The position numbers were made by a program, and so were the translations under genes. A DNA stretch of 64,000 bases from Histoplasma ohiense (Eukaryota; Ascomycota; Eurotiomycetes; Onygenales; Ajellomycetaceae), in contig JAEVHH010000003.1 in NCBI GenBank assembly GCA_017607445.1, forward strand, positions 5,890,001 through 5,954,000. Direction: 5' to 3'. Every line of letters begins with the position of its first letter. Positions within the stretch are counted from its first letter, which is position 1. The notes beneath the pieces are model-generated. The model searched no databases, had not been told where the DNA came from, and saw only the letters and a list, made by a program, of their open reading frames with translations. Shown here piece after piece: positions 10,560 to 22,236 of this stretch.

Positions 10560-12767
10560 CTATCCAGTCTTACCAGTAGGGATATTAAAGAAGACAGCAG
10601 CCTTCCCATCCTTATACGGCCGATCCAGCCTGAAATAGCCCTTCCGTTCGAACTGAATAATATCCCCCTCCGCCAACCCAGCCACATTGCAATCCGCAAA
10701 CGCTTCAGAGCGGAACTCTGTCTGCGGCGTCAAAAAGTCATGGATGTCCTCATCCTTCTCGATCTTATCCTTGGTGATGAGGTAGTCAAAGTCCACGAGC
10801 TCGACAGGGACGAGGTCCTGGCCCTCCTGCGCCAGCCATGTGACCTTCTTATCCGTCTTCTTAACGTCGCCGGCTAGATGCAACTCCAGCTCGAGGCCAT
10901 TGATCTTGCCCGTGGCCGGATCGCTATTGATCTTGCGCACGATTGAATTGCCCCAGTTCATCAGGGTGATCTCCTCGTCTGGTTGGAAGGTGGCGGCGTC
11001 CACCTGGTCGAGGAGGATTTTGCTGCTGTAGATTACTTTCTTAGAGCCCAGCTCTGGATTCTTGCCGTGTTTTGGTTTCTCAGCGCTTTGCACACCATCA
11101 ATCCCGCCGACAGTGGCCAGGACCACGTCCTGCTTGTCAACAGCGGTATGACGCGGGGCCACAGGATCGATATACTTGCGGTTAGTCGCCCAGAAAAGCG
11201 TCCAGTCAAGATTTACGATGTTTCGGCTGGGGCCTTGTTTGAGGATAAATTCACGCAGGGCAGGTACAGTCATACCGCGTCGTCTGATACCCCGGATCGT
11301 AGGCATGCGTGGATCGTCCCACCCCCATACGACGCCCTCGTCGACTAACTTCGTGAGCTTTCTCTTCGACAACACCGCACGAATGAAGTTTACACGCGAG
11401 AAGTCCCAGATATGGACCTTGCGAATGCCAAGAGCCTCCTGCATCCAGGCATATTGTGCGTTCCGATCACCGTACTCAGTGGTTCGCAATGCGTGGGTGA
11501 CACCCTCCAAGGAGTCCAGGATAGGAACACAAAAATCGTAGGTCGGATAGATTTTCCATGTGCTACCAGTCCGATGGTGTGGCTCCAGGTTGCAGCGGTA
11601 GATGACCGGATCTCTAAGTGCTTTGTTCAAGTCGTCAACCGAGATCTTTGCACGGATACACCAGCGCTGGCCTTCAACTGAGCCGGTTTTCATTTCAGCA
11701 AACCGTGCCAGGTTGTCCTCCACGCTTTCGTTACGGCGCTTGCTCTCAACACCTCTGAACCGCTCATCCTGCATCACTTCCTTCTCAGTGTCGTCGGCAT
11801 AGGCTTTACCATCACTGATAATTTTGACACAGTATTCGTACATTTCCTGGAAATAATCGCTGGAGAAAGAGGTTTTGTCCGGATAAATACCCAACAGGGA
11901 TAAATCATGCTTGATCGCATCCTCGAACTCCTGATTCTCCTTGGAGGGATTGGTATCATCGAATCGACAAATCATGGTGCCTTTGTATTGTTCATGGGCG
12001 AAGTAATCGTTCAACAGCGCTGCTTTCGCATGTCCGATATGCAGATACCCCGATGGCTCTGGTGGGAACCGGGTCACTACACCGTTTTCCACATTCTGGA
12101 GACCGATGTTGTAGCTTGCACCAGCGGCACTTGCCGCGGCCTTTCTCTTCTGAGAACTAGCACTCAACTCAGCCACGGCAATGTTCACCCAGGGATAGGC
12201 TGCTTCGATGAATGCGAACCAGCGGCTGGTGGTTGTCGCAGATTTTCTAATGCTCGATATGGCGATTCTATTTCCACGAAGGGTTCCCCAGACAGCAATA
12301 TCTGCCAAGGTAAGAGAATAGCCAACGATGTGCGATCGCAGGGTAAGGTGGGAATCGAGCTCCTTCATTGGCTGGTCCAATGCTTTGAAGTCCAATGGCC
12401 TCAAAGCAGCTGATCTCTTCACCCATTCATCGACCTACATTTTTGTTTTAGAAAAAAATGAGTAATTGTAGTTAGCAAGAGTCGGGTAACAGGTAGCGTC
12501 TGTATTTGGACAAACCTGCTCCTTGTCCCCAGCTTGCAGAGGTGCATATATATTCTCCAGATGTTTTAAGATATCGTCATCGTAAATTGTCTTCCCATCG
12601 TCCGTCTTAAGCTCCAGCTTTGCATCTTGGGATCCAATTGACTCCACATCCTCAAACACGACGGCGATGTCAGTGCCCGGGAGGGTCTGCTTGACATGGT
12701 TGACAGCAAGAAGGGTTGGTAGGAGGAAGGCATTGTTGGCCTTTGTTGCAACGGCGAGTTGAGACAT
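10560..12767 (-). CDS. GUS1: Cytosolic glutamyl-tRNA synthetase
   Basis: It charges tRNA-Glu with glutamate in the cytosol. Two exons (12767-12516 and 12434-10560) give 708 residues, the length I recall for yeast Gus1. Residues 1 to about 175 form the GST-like N-terminal domain (YSLTLADIAVWGTL), which in yeast docks on Arc1. The catalytic core follows with the class I signature: RFPPEPSGYLHIGHAKAAL, HIGH at about 216-219. RFDDTNPSKE comes next, and the KMSKS equivalent LSKRKL is at about 439-444. A beta-barrel anticodon-binding region ends with FERKGYFRLD and FFNIPTGKTG. The intron at 12515-12435 splits the N-terminal domain at KEQ|VDEW. The first exon starts with the only suitable ATG. It is divergent from the gene beginning at 13790. 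Confidence 0.97.
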
Positions 12768-13789
12768 CTCCTGCGTCAGGGCGTCAGTTGTTATCGTCTA
12801 GGAAGGATGAGGGGTAGAGACAACCGACTGTCCTTGGGCAGGGTGTTGCAGAGCGGAGAAGAGGGATGTGACTTACTTTCCTGGTAAATGTATTCCTCGT
12901 GTCTGAAAAATAAAAGAATGTCCACCAGGAATATATATGTTAATGCCACAAATATGGCTGGGTTGGTGATCTCTCTGGATAAATATGGTGACTCGGTCAG
13001 TATGTGGGGTATACAAGGAGACGCTTCGGGCTGTTTCTTTTTTAACTAGCGGGGCATCCGCCAACTGCAACTTTGCAATCCATCAAGCACGACAGTATGG
13101 TATCCATATTGAAAATGTACAGTAATATTAATCTCCCTCCTACGGAGTAGAAGTGAGTAGACTTGAGACTACTATTATTTACTAGTACATGTAGATAGCT
13201 CTACTATGTTTGTCAATGCTCACCTTTTTATCTGCGGTAATGTACCCAGCAACAACAATTGTAACGCCAACATACACGTAGATTTATCATCGTATAAGAA
13301 TCCAAATATCCTTCAGCGTGTTCTGTTTGCATTTTCCCTTCAGGCAATAAATTGTATCCGCGTCTGGTCTGTGGTTTTTCCGGCGCCGAAGACCGCATTA
13401 CTTAGTCCGTAACTAAGCCAAGCAGGCGCGCATATTGACAAATAACTAGTTAGTGGAGATACAACCCTACACGCGACGCCCGCCCGCAACCCTCTCCTGC
13501 AATTTTGTTTCGCTTCGTTTGTACTTTTCTAGGTTCAATTGGCTATGGACGGCCAATCGCAGCGTGTTTTCCTTTGACTTCTGCTCTCCTCCTGTACCTA
13601 CGTTTCCTACTTCGCAGATGTGGGTATCTCCGTTTTCGGCGTGACATCTAAGCTAGTTAACTATAACATCAGCTCAATAAGAATCAGAACCCCCATACAG
13701 AGCCCTTCTCTCCCGCCACGGCTGGCTCTCCACCTCCATATTTTCCACCTATACCTTCTTCGCCGCCGTTTGTATCATATACGCTCATA
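12768..13789. promoter_or_regulatory. Shared promoter region between GUS1 (-) and the Whi5/Nrm1-like gene (+)
   Basis: About 1.02 kb separates two divergent start codons, so both promoters must lie here. A TACGGAGTA motif is at 13141-13149 and an ACGCGA (near-MCB) is near 13471. I could not place TATA boxes with confidence. The short ORFs inside show no recognisable similarity. Confidence 0.5.
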
Positions 13790-15236
13790 ATGTCACAATC
13801 AAGTCCCATGAAATCCGAACGACGCGTTCTGGTTGAGAAATCAACCAACGCGTCTCTAGCCCCCTCCAATTCTCAGTCCGCGAGCAAGTCGAGCAAGCCC
13901 TCGATGTCTCCGCCAGTGTTGGCCGGCCAGAAAAGATCAATTGATCAGGTGGACTCTTCTCAGAACAGATCGAGCTCAACAAAAAGTTCCTTCAGCCAGG
14001 TCCGACGGGAGGATGAGTTCTATATCTATCAAGAGAATAACACACAGTCTAGTACAGGTGCAGATAAACAGGTGTGTGTTATTGTGTGCTGAAGAGAAAC
14101 AATAAACAAAGAATATCATCACATGGCATATGTGGGAGAAAGAGAAGAAACAGGACTATAAACTAACAGATCCTCACAGATCATCTCATCTTCCTTCATT
14201 CAAACCGCACATGCTTTTGATCTAGACACGCCGCCCAAGAACACATCCTCACAACAGAGTGACACCATGTCATCTCTACTCAATCTCAGCTTTGAGTCTG
14301 AGAGCAAGAAGTCCTCACTCAATTCCCCGTCTTCCCCTTCGAGCAGTCCTACACAAGAGATTCCTGCAAACGAAACAACAGCAGCCCCCGCCTCGATTGT
14401 GCCAACAGACCCTGCTGAGAGAAAGGCATTCATCCAACAGGTTAGCAAACCTCGAAAGACATCACAATTGCCCGCTATCATAGCATCTGCTGGATAGTTC
14501 CACTAATACCGCACAGAAAGCAAACCTCCTCCGCAGCCGCGTCCAAACAGCCATGAAAAAGATCAAAGCGCCCCAGAATGACATTGACCGTCGCCTGGTA
14601 GCGCTCGAGGAACAGGCCAACAACCGTGATCGGCCTTACCCCCCTAAACCGTTGTGGCCCCTCTCACGCCCCGCGAGCAAACACAGATACATGGACGATG
14701 CGGATGAGGACTTAACTCCAAAAGCCAAGATGCCAAAGCTCCTCCCTCCACCGGACCTGCAACCGATGGCGTACTCGACCCGCTACGCGCCCACTAATAA
14801 TACTATGCCATCTTCGCCCCCCGCCTCAGCCACAGGTGAAAATTATGCCGGGAAAATTGAGTTAGAGATGCAGATGCAGATGGAAATGAATGACCACGGA
14901 CATGAGCATGTAGAAAATGAGTTGACGCCAACCAAAGCCAAAGCGGAAAACGCTGTCATCGCAATCAATAAGATCAGCGGTACCGACGCTGGTAACGGCA
15001 ACGAGAATGAAAACGGGAAAGCGGACAACTACCCTGCAGAAACCCTCACCTCACCCATGCAGCCCTGCAGCCCACCACACACAGGAGACTCACCTATTGT
15101 CATCGAGAGAAACGCGAAAATGTGCTCCGTGGACCAAATGATTGCCAAAGCGAAGAAGGGAGAGGCGCTTGATGGGCTTCTGAAGCTGATGAAGACTACT
15201 ACTGAGTATGATAACTTGGATGAGTGGACTGGGTGA
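13790..15236 (+). CDS. Candidate Whi5/Nrm1-type G1/S transcription repressor
   Basis: Three exons in phase 0 (13790-14071, 14180-14440, 14517-15236) give 420 residues. The protein is mostly disordered and rich in Ser, Pro, Asn and charged residues. At about residues 178-200, across the second splice junction, is a basic amphipathic segment (FIQQKANLLRSRVQTAMKKI). This resembles the short Whi5/Nrm1 family motif (LxxRLxxAxxK). The ending SVDQMIAKAKKGEALDGLL and DNLDEWTG looks like a conserved short motif. In yeasts, Whi5 and Nrm1 bind SBF/MBF and restrain G1/S genes. Several Ser-Pro and Thr-Pro sites could be CDK targets. The assignment rests on one short motif. An unrelated nuclear protein of unknown function is the main alternative. 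Two ACGCGT hexamers lie within the first 65 bases of the coding sequence. Confidence 0.45.
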
Positions 15237-15894
15237 TAATATATGGCCTCCAATTCATATCAGTAATCCCCTAATCACAATGTGCAATTTCGTCTTTTGA
15301 GAAGGGGAGGTGGTGTCATATTTTGCTTTTTTCCCTCTTTTGAACAATGATGGATGTGGACTTGGATTTGTTGCTGCTTTGTTTAATTCCATAGGTGATT
15401 TCGATTTGTTTTTCCCTTTCTTTTTTTCCCCTTCTCGTGTACGATATTGCTAGGTAGAAATTGGTGAGGATGATGGTTGGCTTCCATGAGGACGATAACG
15501 AGATTCCCTTGGTTTGTTTTCGGACTGTGGAGAAACGTTTTTTTGTTTCTGGGACGCGAATTTGTTGGCTGTGGTGGAATACCCAGATGGAGAAGCATTT
15601 ATCTTGTTTTTCCAAGATACCTAGAAGAAGAGAAACGACTTTGATATATCTTTTCGATCCTCATCCACAAGCTTTTGTTTCATAACATTACTCGAAGGTT
15701 GGCCCCTGAAGACAGCCCCTGAAACGGTCAAATGAGAAGAAAACTTCGTCTCATGAAAATACAATCTCTAAATACAGGATGTACTAGAAATTATACCAAA
15801 ATGGTATCACTTCAATTTACCCATAGAGGCTATTCGATGCCATTCATTCAGTCATTCTCGATTCCCTAAGAATGAGGTTGTTTTGCTTCTTCTG

Positions 15895-16050
15895 CTATTG
15901 AAACAAAGATATCAACACCGCCTTTGACATAGCCTCGTTCTCATCGACAACTGCACATCTTCTTGCCCTGTCCATTGGATCTGTTCCATTTTGTTTATCG
16001 GCTTCAGCCGTAGTGAATATGGTGTACTGGCCAGGGAATCGAGTTTCTAC
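15895..16050 (-). CDS. Possible terminal exon of an unmodelled minus-strand gene
   Basis: After an AG acceptor (GCCAGCAG) the minus strand reads about 52 codons ending in TAG, with a balanced, globular-looking composition: FPGQYTIFTTAEADKQN, MDRARRCAVVDENEAM, SKAVLISLFQ. I do not recognise the family. A second minus-strand stretch at 16345-16214 (RSLAGAAVQTSSRRKKKASK) could be the preceding exon, joined through a weak GTTAAA donor, but no start codon exon could be placed. It may be a relic rather than a live gene. Confidence 0.3.
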   Translation of the reverse strand, partial: VETRFPGQYTIFTTAEADKQNGTDPMDRARRCAVVDENEAMSKAVLISLFQ

Positions 16051-16349
16051 TGCTGGCAATGTTCAATTGTTAGCACAAAATTGGTCGGCCGTTGGGTAAC
16101 GGAAACATTCCTTTATAACTTCACTGCTGAGCTATAACTATATACGAATTTATGCTAAGCATATATATACCAGCTTTCAGTACATTTTTATTCGTTTCCT
16201 TTTCCTCTTCTTTTTAACGATCAGAATCCCACTTTGAAGCCTTCTTTTTTCTTCGACTACTAGTCTGGACCGCTGCTCCGGCGAGACTTCTGTTTAACCT
16301 GGCCCACCCACTAAGAAACGCTATTTTTATGGACCGCCCGGTTATCTAA

Positions 16350-17150
16350 ATCTCTATTTCTAAAGCCCAGTACATCAAGGATACGTATATCATCTCCAGG
16401 ACTTCTACAAATTCAAGACGCGGTGAACGGGGAATTCTGCATACCAAAATACAGCCACTTTCTTTCGAAACCCTGGACCTATACGATATAATTACCCTTG
16501 CTCCCAGCTCCCCCCTTCTTCCGCTCAAGCAATCTTTCACTAATCAACTACATCTACTCTCCCGCGAGGACCAAAAATTCGCATCCTCCACTCCAACACG
16601 CGAGATGAAACTCCCCAACCCATCTACCATACATACCCCTTGTGGTTAGCTTTGCACTTCTCCGACACGAGCAGGGACTGTTTTCCCGACAAACATAAAC
16701 CTCATGTACCGCGTAAATCGCTTCCAGACAACACTTCCACTGGTAGGCCTGGGCAGGTAAACAAACCCCTAAGGGCTGCCTTGAAGCCATGTTTGTCTCT
16801 TATCTTCCTAAGGGTTATCGACGGCTTGAGTTCGAATTAGCAGACAGTGATTATCTCGTAGGCGAAGTCGCAGCCATCCCAGCCCTTGGATCTATTGCTG
16901 AATTTCGCCAGGCATTACCAAGGCCATCCTCATTCAGTCGAAGATCGCCAGGTTTCTAAGTCCGCGCTGGCATAATCTCGCGGCCATGGGTGGTTCTGGA
17001 CGGTCGAGCAGTCTGACTGATCCGGAGTTTTTTCATACTAGGTTTAAGCAATGTTTCCTAAACTTATAATTTTCCTTCTGTCAGTCATATCGGAACCATA
17101 TAGGTGTCTTTCATAGGCAAAGTGGGAAGAGATAAAGGGCGAAGCCTGGA
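16350..17150 (+). pseudogene. Possible decayed plus-strand gene, family unknown
   Basis: Frame 0 (counting from 16350) stays open to 16758 except for one TAG at 16647. A neighbouring frame then gives KGCLEAMFVSYLPKGYRRLE and DYLVGEVAAIPALGSIAEF to about 16959. The first frame resumes with SSSLTDPEFFHTRF. So a single reading would need one in-frame stop and two compensating frameshifts. Other frames in this stretch also give protein-like text (for example QDAVNGEFCIPKYSHF), so my impression of coding is weak evidence. No domain is recognised. Confidence 0.25.
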
Positions 17151-18660
17151 TATGATAATGCACTAGTAGATCCTGTAGGAAGGTACAGTACATTTTCAAG
17201 ACACGCGCGCCTATCGCTTATTTGATTTATCGGGCCGCGCCGAACTTAAATCCGAGTCTTCATTGGCTAAACCAAAGAGGTAATTTCGCCTCGAACGTAC
17301 GAAGGTATGGGGAAAGTTTTAATTAAACATTACTTTTGTTCTTTCAGTGGATAGCTGTATGGCCTATTGTATCTTAAGTATGTTTTTGCATGTGTAAATA
17401 GTCAGAATATAATGAATAAAAAATGAAACCTGAGTCTAAGAAACCGAGGGAAGAAAATTACAGCTGTAAACAAAGGCAGGAACAAAGAGGCATGTACAGT
17501 GTATAAAACAATGGCTATTAATGAAACAAGAGTAAAAAAATAGGCCGTGGCCTCTCAATGTCGCACAGCAACAAGCATAGCTCCAGCACCAGTATAACAC
17601 GGGGGGTGGACTATAATGGACTGCCAGTCCATAAACATCTTTGGTTTTTTACGTTTATCTTCACTACTTCTACATGTAGCTATATTGTACCTGTATTCTA
17701 ATCCACACCTGTTCATATTTTCCCAGTATTTGTAATCTAGGCCCCAAAAATGATTAATTCCTGAGTTGTGCAGAACAAGCGGCCGGGTGTTTCCACACGG
17801 CAACTAAGGCCCGCTGAAGACGAAACAAGAGCAAAAAAAGAGCTGGAGATTTCCTAAACTCTAAGCTCAAGTTATTCTCAAAAACCCCCTCAATGTATTT
17901 CTTCCCATTGTCGAACAAAAGGAACAAAAGAGACAAAATAATCACCAAAACATTAACCCAAGCGTATGAGCTTGTACCAATTATACGTGGCTCCAAACGG
18001 TTTCAGCTGCACGAGAAGAAATGAAAAGAGAAAGGAATCCCATCAAGACAATTCTATATAGAAATATGTTCAAGAAGGTAGAGGACATGTGGTTGAGGAT
18101 TGGGCACAGACAGAAGGCGACAGACGGAACACCCCAGGTGGGTATGTGCACAGGAGCAGAGGCAAGTACCTTGCGGAGATTGGAAAGCATCAGGTCAAAG
18201 CAAAGTGAGTGACAAAAGCGATTTGCTTGAACTTGTTTTTCCTTTGGAATTTGTATCTAGCCGTCGTTATCCTCAAGTACGAAATAAAAGCTGAGAAATT
18301 TATCTGTCATGCACCGCCAGCAGAAGGATGTAAGATAATGTTTTGTGGCGACTATGAGGGGAAGGGTAGGGGGACGGACTTTTGGCGTGACCAACTGGGT
18401 TGGGAAGGGGAAAAACCACCGTGAGATTCCTTTTCTTGCGGACATGCAATCAAACGCTCACAAACAACCACTCCAATGCTCTTTCCTCCAAAAGATTACC
18501 CGTCCATTCTGAGTAAAGAATATCTAATGATACGTTTTTTCTGTTCTTCGAGGACATCAGTCGCTCCATCTATAACCGGTACGAGGCCGTCGGAAACCCG
18601 GAACGAAAAGAAGATAATTCTCGCATTCGATTTTCATGGGATTTGGAAACGGGCCAGTGG

Positions 18661-19734
18661 ATGGACAAATCGACGTGGTTGAAGATGAAGCGGCACTCAG
18701 GCACTTACCAGGTTACAGTGGATGTCGAAGAAGGTACCGTTGACCAAAGTTCAAACGAGGAGCCAAGGGGAGAGAATGCCGATGCTCCAGTAGCTAGTTC
18801 GGACATCCAGCGACAAAGAAAAGGTGTGGATTTAGGAGCGAAGTCTGTCCCGAAACAGGAACGAATAGTTGCTCCAACAAGGTCACCTACACGGAGGAAA
18901 AGCTCACCCGAAGCCTCGACAATGTCACCCTCAGAGCTAGTTTCGAGAATTGATCCGACCCTAAAACCTGAAGCAATGGCAGATACCACACCGGAAAATC
19001 GGAATAAGGAATCACAGGAGCCAATATTTGCCGAAGGACTGGCACCAGGAGCCAGCATTTCTCTTGAATCAACCCCAAAAGCAACGGAATCAGCCCCAGA
19101 CGGTGATACTGGGACATCCCTAGGAGCTATTCATGATATTATTAACACAGGACAGAATGAGAGAGAGTCAGTAAAGGCACTGAGTAATCGAGTAGCCAGG
19201 CGGGACCACCCCATAGCACTGACGCTGGAGACGGATATTGCTCCCGAACGATGGGTAAAAGTTCCAAGGTTACTGGAAGAAAAGGATGAAAATCTAAATG
19301 ATCCAACGGAAACCTCTCTGGCGGCAACGAGGGGTAAGAGGACAACTCAGGGGGAATGTCCAGCCACTAGGCCAAATGAGAAGTGGGAACGGCCGCCAGC
19401 CAAGGGTAAGAGTAGAAAGGTCATAGTTCAAACTACGCCTGTTGGTATGATAGCTGAAAACGTTCCTGGAGATCAGATGGCAGCTCCTGGAGCGTTAGGG
19501 ATTGAGGCACAGACGAAAACTCATGAGGTGGTTTCGAATGAAGGATCTGAAGCAAAGGTCCCAATGGGGCGGAAAAGAAAGCTGGAAGAGGCATCAATTG
19601 CGACACACGGAGAAACTCCAGTAGAAACCGAAGGCAGGCCAAAAAGGACCCGTCGGCGCCCAAAGTGGTACGAAAGTTATGAGACTTGGACTCTCTCCTT
19701 CCTGGTAGACCAAAAATGCCAACGGGAAGTCTGA
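18661..19734 (+). CDS. Hypothetical charged protein, family unknown
   Basis: A long open frame runs from the stop at 18514-18516 to TGA at 19732-19734. The first in-frame ATG is at 18661, giving 357 residues. Upstream codons are also protein-like (FSWDLETGQWMDK), so a 5' exon ending at an acceptor such as 18560 is possible. The protein is highly charged and Ser/Thr/Glu rich. It has basic clusters (PTRRKSSPE, GRKRKLEEA) and a closing RPKRTRRRPKWYESYETW that could be a nuclear signal or AT-hook-like DNA contact. I see no domain. Similar basic tails also occur in fungal retroelement polyproteins, so a mobile-element remnant is an alternative, though there are no terminal repeats or retroviral-type motifs nearby. 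The stop lies 63 bases from the stop of the convergent DBP8. Confidence 0.45.
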   Translation: MDKSTWLKMKRHSGTYQVTVDVEEGTVDQSSNEEPRGENADAPVASSDIQRQRKGVDLGAKSVPKQERIVAPTRSPTRRKSSPEASTMSPSELVSRIDPTLKPEAMADTTPENRNKESQEPIFAEGLAPGASISLESTPKATESAPDGDTGTSLGAIHDIINTGQNERESVKALSNRVARRDHPIALTLETDIAPERWVKVPRLLEEKDENLNDPTETSLAATRGKRTTQGECPATRPNEKWERPPAKGKSRKVIVQTTPVGMIAENVPGDQMAAPGALGIEAQTKTHEVVSNEGSEAKVPMGRKRKLEEASIATHGETPVETEGRPKRTRRRPKWYESYETWTLSFLVDQKCQREV

Positions 19735-19797
19735 GAAACGGAACGGTACAAAATGGCGAATAAGATAGACATGGAAGAAGGGGAAATTATTAGCATG

Positions 19798-21522
19798 CTA
19801 ACGGACTTTCTTTAACTTTCTCACCCGACGGCCAAGAACATCTCTACCCTCTTCCACCTCGCCTACTGCCTCCCGCTTTGCCTCTCCCACCTCTTTGAGA
19901 ATTCCTCCACGTACAACCCGACCTTCAATGCTGACACCTTCCTCTTTCCACTCTACCATTTTCCTCCCGACACGATCTTCGATGGCCAAAACTAGTTGCA
20001 CATCACGTTGACCAACCAGAGTAACTGCTTCACCTTCACGTCCAGCTCTAGCTGTTCGGCCAACACGATGGACATAATCATCAGGGTTGCGAGGTACATC
20101 GAAGTTTATTACCAAGTTTACGCTGGGGATATCCAGACCACGAGCGGCGACATCAGTGGCAACTAATATACGAGCTGCTGAAGCCCGGAAACGAGATAGG
20201 TTGGCTGTACGTTCGGATTGTGGGAGAAGACTATGCAGCGACGTGACTCTGTGACCAAGACGCCGCATCATACGTTCAACGAGATCTGCGGTCTTGGTTC
20301 GATTGCAAAAGATAATAGCGGGTTTTTGAGAATTGGCTTCCGTCGATATAAGAGTGTGGAGAAATGCTTCGCGATGGGTAAGAGGCACTTGGAGATAAGT
20401 CTGCTTGAGGGTTGGTGGGATGCTAGCTTTGTTTTCTGTGGATACTTCTGTGACGAAGATAGGAAGCTTGTTCGCGGGGCGAGGCATGGATTTGAGGGCT
20501 CGAACCTCGGGGGTGACCGTGGCTGTGAAGAGGAGTGTTTGGCGAGCTGTCGAAGGGGGAAGCGCAGAGAGGCAAGTTTCCACATCCGGGAGCATGCTTC
20601 CCGGCCCAGATGCAAGAAGCCGGTCAGCTTCGTCAAAAACAACAACGCGTGTGCGGTTGAGGCCACAGATCGTATCTGCCCCGGAGCTGGTAATATGATC
20701 CGCTAGACGACCAGGCGTAGCAATCACGATGTGAGGACGTTGGGAGAGAGCAATAGCCTGGGGGCGCATCTCGGTTCCGCCGGTAATAAGAATAGGCTTG
20801 AGAGATTGCGGTGCTGATATAGCCTTAATTTGTTCAAATATCTGTAAAGCCAGTTCCCTATATTGATGAAACTACAATTAGAAAAAGGTATAATATAGAT
20901 AACTAAGTCCCAACGGATCATCCAAGCTTTAGAAAACAAATATCTCACTCCGAGCGTACCTCGTCGGCGTCAATATCACCGCAAAAATTCCAAACGGGTC
21001 CTCCGCCCACTTCTGTAATATGGGTGCGGCAAAAGCTACCGTCTTCCCGGAGCCCGTCCGACTACCGCCAATGCAATCCCTCCCCTTTAGAATCTCTGGT
21101 ATGCACGCTTTCTGAATTGCCGTCGGTCGTTTAATGGCCATTGTCGACAAGGAGCCTACGAGCCATGGTGCAAGACCGAGGGACGCAAATGACGAAATAT
21201 CTGATGGCCTTGTTACTGCTGCAGCATCCTGGGCTGTTATAGGATCTGCATTCGTCGTCGCATTCCCATTGGTTTCATTATTGCTATTGGCCTCTGTGGC
21301 CTTCTTTTTTATTCGTGAGATAGTAGGAAAGAGGGGTTGCTGTACTGGTACTGGTTGCGCTGTATCTGACGAGGATGGTGATTCTGATAATCGGCGTCGT
21401 TTAGTGGGTGGGGTTCGCTCCGGTATCTTGACTCCGTCGGATAATTCACCGCTAGCAGAAAAATCGGAATCTCCTCCTGACTCCGAATCCAGTTCCGCTT
21501 CTAAATCTTTGGAAAGAGCCAT
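19798..21522 (-). CDS. DBP8: DEAD-box ATP-dependent RNA helicase Dbp8
   Basis: Dbp8 is a nucleolar helicase needed for 18S rRNA maturation and 40S assembly. Two exons (21522-20960 and 20857-19798) give 540 residues. After a disordered acidic N-terminus with a KRRR cluster come the helicase motifs. These are the Q motif (SFASLGLAPWL to TAIQ, about 111-137), Walker A SRTGSGKT (about 154-161), PTRELA across the splice junction, TPGR, and DEAD at about 263-266. They continue with FTAT in place of the usual SAT (as I remember for Dbp8), IIFCNRTKTAD, ATDVAARGLD and HRVGRTARAGREG. The C-terminus is basic (RRVRKLKKVR). The overall match to fungal Dbp8 is strong, including the APWLVxSLSxMAIKRPT segment. 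The intron at 20959-20858 has a second AG 14 bases upstream of the used one. Confidence 0.92.
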
Positions 21523-22236
21523 TTTTTGCTCAGGTGCAGTTGCTCAACGGCTGTTCGTGCCTTTTTTTTTTCTTCTCCGAGCATAAAAAGCCATTTTGCC
21601 GATTTTGAATTGAAAGCGGTGACGGCATAGATAATCATGTGATATATATCAAAGTAACCTTTCCAAAGATCCACATACATAACAAGGACTACTTCAATAC
21701 AGTGTATTCGGCCTGGATCACAGCCAATCTAGGGATCTTGGTCTAAATTATATGAAATAAGGGCCCCACCAGCGTACTAACAAGTCAATGCAGTTGTATT
21801 CCGCACAGCTTGTGCAATGTGGGGAGTACCAGAGAGCAAGCAAGGGAACAAACATCAAAAGTAAGAGGTTGTGTGTATAGAGCTGGAGACCCCAACATAG
21901 CCCAAGAAGAGCCCTGTAAAAGAAGAAAACCGGAAAGAAAAATGCCACTCAAAAAAAGGGTGAAAAAGAGGGGACTGAAATGCGTCAATACGTCCACCAA
22001 ACACTCCAACCTTCACAACAAAATATTCTCTCAAAATCATGTCTAATTTTTGCTTTCGAAATCACTCTCCTTCCCCGCGACCCCTTTGAGCCGCACGCGG
22101 CATATCAAAAATAAAATCCAATTACTGCACCCAATTGTATACATGTAGCATAGCATGCGCGAGGCCCGGGAGGCCGCCAATAACAAAAAAAAAAAAAAGA
22201 AAGAAAGAAAAGAAAAGACACACGCGCAACAAGGCA
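21523..22236. other. Intergenic region: DBP8 promoter and Bor1 3' flank
   Basis: About 0.7 kb. It carries an A tract and AAAG repeats near 22184-22217 in the 3' flank of Bor1. No gene is supported. Confidence 0.55.

Larger units (their letters stand above)
15237..18514. other. Gene-poor interval with coding-like fragments
   Basis: About 3.3 kb without a gene I can model. Two coding-like stretches are listed separately (15895-16050 on -, and 16350-17150 on +). The remainder is AT-rich, with no repeat structure or terminal repeats that would point to a transposon. Short ORFs at 17.5-18.2 kb look like chance. Confidence 0.5.

Noticed and set aside
15237..18514. LTR retrotransposon in the gene-poor interval
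   Set aside because: No direct terminal repeats, primer-binding site, protease, reverse transcriptase or integrase motifs could be seen.
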